64,000 nucleotides of DNA from Rheinheimera sp. (GTDB lineage: Bacteria > Pseudomonadota > Gammaproteobacteria > Enterobacterales > Alteromonadaceae): NCBI GenBank assembly GCA_003482455.1, contig DMYW01000053.1:2492-66491 (forward strand), in the 5' to 3' direction. A program made the position numbers and the translations under genes. Shown here in pieces: positions 60,684-64,000 of the stretch. The first letter of the stretch is position 1; the number at the start of each line of letters is the position of its first letter. The notes below the pieces were generated by a model, which worked only from the letters and a program-made list of their open reading frames with translations, made no database searches and was not told where the DNA came from.

Positions 60684-61538
60684 ATGATGCGTGTATGGCA
60701 GTGTTTGGTAGGCGTAGTTTGTTGTGTGCTCGCTAGTTGCGGGCCGAAGGCTCCACCTGCGCATACCGCAAGCGTCAATGTGCAAATTTTGCCGGCGTTG
60801 AGTATGCAGCAGTTGCAGCGCGAGCGCATTATTCGGTTGTATCTGCCGCCAAGTTACGCCACCAGCGAGCGGCGTTATCCAGTGTTGTATATGCACGACG
60901 GCCAGAATTTGTTTGATGCCGCCACCGGCTACGCTGGTGAGTGGCAGGTGGACGAAACGCTGGACAAACTCGCCGCCGCCGGCAAGCTGGAAGTGATTGT
61001 TGTGGGCATCGACAATGGCGGCGAGCTGCGCAATCAAGAGTTAGTGCCTTATACCCATCCAGACATCACCAACAGTGAAGGTGATGCTTATTTAAAATTT
61101 ATTGTCGATGAGCTCAAACCTTACATCGACAGCCACTACCGCACTTTGTCTGATCGCGACCATACCGGCTTGATGGGCAGTTCGCTCGGCGGTCTGATCA
61201 CACACCATGCCGGCCAGCATTACAGCCAAGTGTTTGGTCGTTTGGGGGTGTTGTCGCCGTCGTATTGGGTGGCTGGCGACAGTAGCAGCGCGCCATTCCA
61301 ATCCCGCTTGTATTCGCCGGGAGTGGCTGCACAATCGCGTTGGTTTGTTAGCATGGGCAGCAAAGAAGGCGGAGCTATGGTCCCCGACTTTCAACAAGTC
61401 ACAGCGCAACTTGCCAAAACCTTACCTGCCGACAGCCAGCTAGCGACGCGGTTAGTTGAAGGCGCCGATCACAATGAAGCTGCCTGGGCTGCGTTGATGG
61501 AGCCAGCGCTGCTGTTTTTGTTTAGCGACACGCCTTAA
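60684..61538 (+). CDS. Esterase lipoprotein (esterase D / PF00756-like)
   Basis: From the ATG at 60684, with AAGGTGAG upstream, this gives 284 residues with a lipoprotein signal ending LASC (Cys19). The domain has RYPVLYMHDGQNLFDAATGY, the nucleophile in MGSSLGGL (Ser167), and the base in VEGADHNEAAW. This is the esterase D / putative acyl-hydrolase fold. Family members cleave siderophore esters, feruloyl esters or small acyl esters, so the substrate is open. It is transcribed alone. Confidence 0.85.
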   Translation: MMRVWQCLVGVVCCVLASCGPKAPPAHTASVNVQILPALSMQQLQRERIIRLYLPPSYATSERRYPVLYMHDGQNLFDAATGYAGEWQVDETLDKLAAAGKLEVIVVGIDNGGELRNQELVPYTHPDITNSEGDAYLKFIVDELKPYIDSHYRTLSDRDHTGLMGSSLGGLITHHAGQHYSQVFGRLGVLSPSYWVAGDSSSAPFQSRLYSPGVAAQSRWFVSMGSKEGGAMVPDFQQVTAQLAKTLPADSQLATRLVEGADHNEAAWAALMEPALLFLFSDTP

Positions 61539-61562
61539 GCGGCAACTCGCGAGTTCGCTCGA

Positions 61563-61590
61563 CAGACGCCTTAGTTAATAAAGGCGTCTG
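61563..61590. terminator. Inverted repeat at the end of the small membrane protein gene
   Basis: CAGACGCCTT and AAGGCGTCTG make a perfect 10-bp stem with an 8-base loop that contains the stop codon of the gene at 61571-62104. No T-run follows. It may act as a weak terminator for both convergent genes. Confidence 0.5.
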
Positions 61591-62104
61591 GGGCATTCAC
61601 TGGGCATGCTTCAATGGGTTCAGCGTGGTTAGCCTTTTCGCTGTACATCCAACATTCGTCATACACCGAACAATAACAAGTATTGATTTCGACTTTGTCG
61701 GCCAGTTCATACATGGCTCTGGCATTGTCGGGACTTTTCAGTACAAAGCCGGCCAGTATCTGATTGGCGGTAATGGTGTTGCCAACTAACTGCGATTGTT
61801 CGATATTTTTTACCGTCCCCGGTAAATGCTGGCTGAGTTCTTGCCACGTTTTTATCGGTTTGCCAGCAAATTTAACCTGCATATATTCAAGTTTGGCGGG
61901 ACCTGTGCCGCGGTTCATGGCTAAATATGAAAAACCTGTGTCGTTGTAGCTCATGCCGACAATTAAATTCGGCCACAGCGACGCGCGTGCGTATTGGCGG
62001 TTGGTCATGGCTGAATGGATGCTCGCTGCTGCCGTGACGAGGCTGACCAGCAAGGCGGACAACGCGATGATCATGTCTGGGCGTTTGAAGCTGATGTGTT
62101 CCAT
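61571..62104 (-). CDS. Single-helix membrane protein of unknown function
   Basis: This 177-residue protein has one N-terminal helix (DMIIALSALLVSLVTAAASIHSAM) and then a soluble domain (MSYNDTGFSYLAMNRGTGPAKLEYMQVKF) with a cysteine-rich end (INTCYCSVYDECWMYSEKAN). AAGGAA stands before the ATG. The soluble part is probably exposed to the cytoplasm or periplasm; the topology is unclear. I do not recognise the family. Confidence 0.7.
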   Translation of the reverse strand: MEHISFKRPDMIIALSALLVSLVTAAASIHSAMTNRQYARASLWPNLIVGMSYNDTGFSYLAMNRGTGPAKLEYMQVKFAGKPIKTWQELSQHLPGTVKNIEQSQLVGNTITANQILAGFVLKSPDNARAMYELADKVEINTCYCSVYDECWMYSEKANHAEPIEACPVNAPDAFIN

Positions 62105-62411
62105 GTGGGTTCCTTTTTATAGCGGTTAAAGTCACCTTGGGTTGCTCTCTAGTGGGGGCATTCACAACAAGGCTGAGCGGTTGCTTTTGAGTGTTAGGGT
62201 GCCGCAAACGTCTCATACTCGCCAAATATCGAATTGTAACCGGATGTGCACTGCGGACTCTGGCTCGACTGTGGACACCCACTCGAATTTGTTTGGGGCA
62301 TACGCATGCCGCCTTGTTGAATTTACCAGCAGTCGGTGTGCCGCAGGCTGTTGAGCCTATGTATTGGCTGGTATGCTTTGCACCGTTTCAAAATCCAAAG
62401 AGGTAAATGCG
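62105..62411. other. Intergenic region before zapA
   Basis: About 300 bases hold no gene I can support; short frames here are shadows. A candidate zapA promoter is TTGAGC at 62351-62356 and TATGCT at 62372-62377 with an extended -10 (TGG), although the 15-base spacer is short. The upstream half probably holds the promoter for the gene at 61571-62104. Confidence 0.5.
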
Positions 62412-62675
62412 ATGCACGGCAAGACCCACAGCAGCATCGATTTAGTGTTGGACGTAGCAGGACGGGATTACAAACTACGCACTGCACAACAACACGCGGC
62501 AGGTCTTCAAGAAGCGGCGCAGCATTTGAATGACAAAATCAAAGCGGTGCGTCAGCGTGGTCGTAACTTAAGTAACGAACAAGCCGCCGTGCTGGCAGCG
62601 CTCGAGCTCAGTTATGATTTATTAATTGAACGTGAAATGCTGGCACAACAATTGGCTGCAGTGCGCGGTGGTTGA
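62412..62675 (+). CDS. zapA: Cell division protein ZapA
   Basis: From the ATG at 62412, with AGAGG upstream, this gives 87 residues. The pattern IDLVLDVAGRDYKLRTAQQH, then LQEAAQHLNDKIKAVRQRGR, NLSNEQAAVLAALELSYDLL is that of ZapA, which cross-links FtsZ filaments. The C-terminal coiled coil is shorter than in E. coli ZapA. In E. coli the 6S RNA gene follows zapA; here the next 30 bases lead straight into a convergent GTPase gene, so ssrS is not at this place. Confidence 0.88.
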   Translation: MHGKTHSSIDLVLDVAGRDYKLRTAQQHAAGLQEAAQHLNDKIKAVRQRGRNLSNEQAAVLAALELSYDLLIEREMLAQQLAAVRGG

Positions 62676-62705
62676 ACCTGCGCCGCGACCACAGCGACAC
62701 CACAT

Positions 62706-63743
62706 TTAACGTCTTAAAATATCTAAAGTTTGTTCAAGTTCCGCGGCATCGACGCCATCGGTTATAAACACCAACTGACTGGTTCTGTGCTCATCGGGCC
62801 ATGCATCTAACACACCTGCCGGGTGCAACAGTGTTTGCACTGCGTGCACGGCAACTGGCCCCGGAAAGCCTTCGACGTGCAAAATTGCTTTCATTCGCAA
62901 TAAGTTATGCCCAAGCTTGGGCAATAGTGCGTCCAGCCATTGGTCCAGTGCGGTGACTTTGATCGGCGTGGTGAGCTCGTAACAATATGACTGAATGCGG
63001 TCGGATTCGTTGTGGCTGGCCGATTGGGCTTTGAAAAACGCCTGTTGTCCGGCGGTTAGCGGCGCAAAGGTTAAACCTTGTGTCGGTAACCATTGGCGCA
63101 GTGGCGTTTCGGTTTGCACCGGTTCTGCGTGATCCAAGCGAAGAATTTGAGTTAAATCAACCGCATCAAGCGTACGATGTAACAAAGGTGCCGTCGGGTT
63201 TAACCGGCGTAATTCTGTTTCTAAGTCAGTGATGTCTGATGTCTCAGCCAGCTCGGTTTTGCTGATCAGCAGCAAGTCTGCCACCCCCACCTGCCGGCGC
63301 GCTTCCGCGTGTGCGGTCAACGTGGCAGCGCCATTGACGGCATCAACTAACGTCACTGTGCCTTGCAAGCGATACAAATTAAACAAGTTGGGCGTTTCAA
63401 TGACGGTGCGCAGCACAGGCGCAGGGTCAGCCAAGCCGGTAGTTTCGATGATCACACGGTCAAACTGACGCTGACCATTGCGGGCAAACCGCCAGTGTGC
63501 ATCACTAAGGGTCTTCGCCAAATCGCCGCGAATGGTGCAACAAATGCAGCCGCTCGACAGCTCGACCACTTGGTCTTCGTTACTGCGCGTGACCAGTTTG
63601 TGGTCCAGGGGCGTGCTACCAAATTCATTGATGATCACTAAAGTGCGCGCGAATTCAGGCAGCTGCACCAGTTGGTTGAGCAGCGTGGTTTTCCCTGCAC
63701 CTAAAAAACCAGTCAATAAATACAAAGGGATACGTTGTTGCAT
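62706..63743 (-). CDS. COG0523 (CobW-type) metal-chaperone GTPase
   Basis: From the ATG at 63743 this gives 345 residues. The P-loop is GFLGAGKTT (12-20), the metal-binding GCICC motif lies at 65-69, and ETTGLADP and LISKTELAE supply the rest of the GTPase. The C-terminal CobW domain follows. Such proteins deliver zinc or cobalt to enzymes; many are made under zinc starvation. A Zur-like palindrome lies 46-60 bases upstream, supporting a zinc role. GGAG lies upstream of the start; an earlier ATG (63764) is less likely. Confidence 0.92.
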   Translation of the reverse strand: MQQRIPLYLLTGFLGAGKTTLLNQLVQLPEFARTLVIINEFGSTPLDHKLVTRSNEDQVVELSSGCICCTIRGDLAKTLSDAHWRFARNGQRQFDRVIIETTGLADPAPVLRTVIETPNLFNLYRLQGTVTLVDAVNGAATLTAHAEARRQVGVADLLLISKTELAETSDITDLETELRRLNPTAPLLHRTLDAVDLTQILRLDHAEPVQTETPLRQWLPTQGLTFAPLTAGQQAFFKAQSASHNESDRIQSYCYELTTPIKVTALDQWLDALLPKLGHNLLRMKAILHVEGFPGPVAVHAVQTLLHPAGVLDAWPDEHRTSQLVFITDGVDAAELEQTLDILRR

Positions 63744-63788
63744 GCCAAAAGACTCCAAAAACATGGGGGCAAGGTGACCCAAAAACAG

Positions 63789-63803
63789 TGTGATACTATC
63801 ACA
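63789..63803 (-). promoter_or_regulatory. Zur-like operator before the COG0523 GTPase
   Basis: TGTGATA-C-TATCACA is a perfect 15-base palindrome. It differs from the gammaproteobacterial Zur core TGTTATAnTATAACA, as I recall it, by one change in each half. It overlaps a possible -10 of the GTPase promoter, where a repressor would block transcription. Confidence 0.6.
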
Positions 63804-63916
63804 TAAGTATCGGTAAACGAACCTTAGGCTGGCGCATTTACCGCAACACATGACGTGCTGAAGGTACGCATGCTATAACCTCAAGCAGGACATGCTGAAT
63901 TGGGGAGAGGGAGCGA

Positions 63917-64000
63917 ATGACCATCAAATTGACATTTCGACCGGCGACCGTAGCCGATTGCAAGGCGATCAGTCGTTTGCTGCTGCGTTGTGCTGAGCGC
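63917..64000 (+). CDS. GNAT-family acetyltransferase, N-terminal part
   Basis: Only 28 codons lie in the window. They start at an ATG preceded by GGGAGAGGGAG and read TIKLTFRPATVADCKAISRL, the usual first strand and helix of GNAT N-acetyltransferases. The gene continues beyond the window end, so substrate and length cannot be judged. Confidence 0.6.
   Translation, partial: MTIKLTFRPATVADCKAISRLLLRCAER

Noticed and set aside
62676..62705. 6S RNA gene after zapA
   Set aside because: In E. coli ssrS follows zapA, but here only 30 bases separate zapA from the next gene, too few for 6S RNA.

Overview
The window reads as chromosomal DNA of a gammaproteobacterium. The spc and alpha ribosomal-protein operons are in Escherichia coli order, and the S4-binding leader of rpsM is recognisable. 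ZapA, an HPK-type Cus-like two-component pair, an AbgT transporter, a DUF3612-type regulator and many small outer-membrane porins suggest an aquatic Alteromonadales/Chromatiaceae-like organism (Rheinheimera or a relative). That placement is inferred from gene content and was not tested by a search. I see no insertion sequences, phage genes, CRISPR arrays, rRNA or tRNA genes.

Layout. 1-8.7 kb: a terminator of the preceding (probably S10) operon, then the spc operon (rplN to rpmJ) with secY, then the alpha operon (rpsM, rpsK, rpsD, rpoA, rplQ), ending in a strong terminator. 8.9-16 kb: single genes of mixed role: a DUF4105 envelope protein with a probable C-terminal barrel, a NadR-type NAD-salvage enzyme without its DNA-binding domain, an MJ1255/VC2487-like glycosyltransferase whose end overlaps nadR, a VOC protein, a DUF6438-like lipoprotein and an Excalibur-domain protein. 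16.1-23.8 kb: a heavy-metal resistance locus. A CusS/CusR-like pair diverges from a four-gene efflux operon (histidine-rich accessory protein, adaptor, RND pump, histidine-rich periplasmic protein), with a perfect CusR-type palindrome between them. 23.8-29.8 kb: a porin plus small phosphate-binding-like protein, a UbiA prenyltransferase, a cytochrome c, a chemoreceptor and a LysR regulator. 29.9-34.6 kb: gcdH followed by a fused E1 alpha-beta oxo-acid dehydrogenase and a FabD-like acyltransferase. 34.8-38 kb: a second porin/binding-protein module joined to a sensor kinase. 38-49 kb: a sodium/solute symporter, a lipase, an AbgT transporter, a membrane zincin, a DUF3612-type regulator with a divergent small gene, a membrane alpha/beta hydrolase and an HDOD protein. 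49.2-56.8 kb: an MdtABC-like efflux operon with two different RND pumps. 56.9-64 kb: two tandem paralogous lipoproteins with Asp-box motifs, an esterase lipoprotein, a small membrane protein, zapA, a COG0523 GTPase behind a Zur-like palindrome, and the start of a GNAT acetyltransferase.

How the genes work together. The ribosomal and secY/rpoA block is housekeeping. The metal locus is a self-contained sensing and efflux unit that lacks its own outer-membrane channel, as does the Mdt-like operon, so both probably borrow a TolC-type protein from elsewhere. The gcdH region may be a short catabolic route in which the E1 fusion makes an acyl-CoA precursor for GcdH, with the FabD-like protein as an unexplained third partner. 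The two porin/binding-protein modules look like copies of one small uptake or sensing device. The most promising undescribed units are the gcdH / E1 fusion / FabD-like set, the kinase-porin-binding-protein module and the tandem Asp-box lipoproteins. None can be proven from sequence alone.
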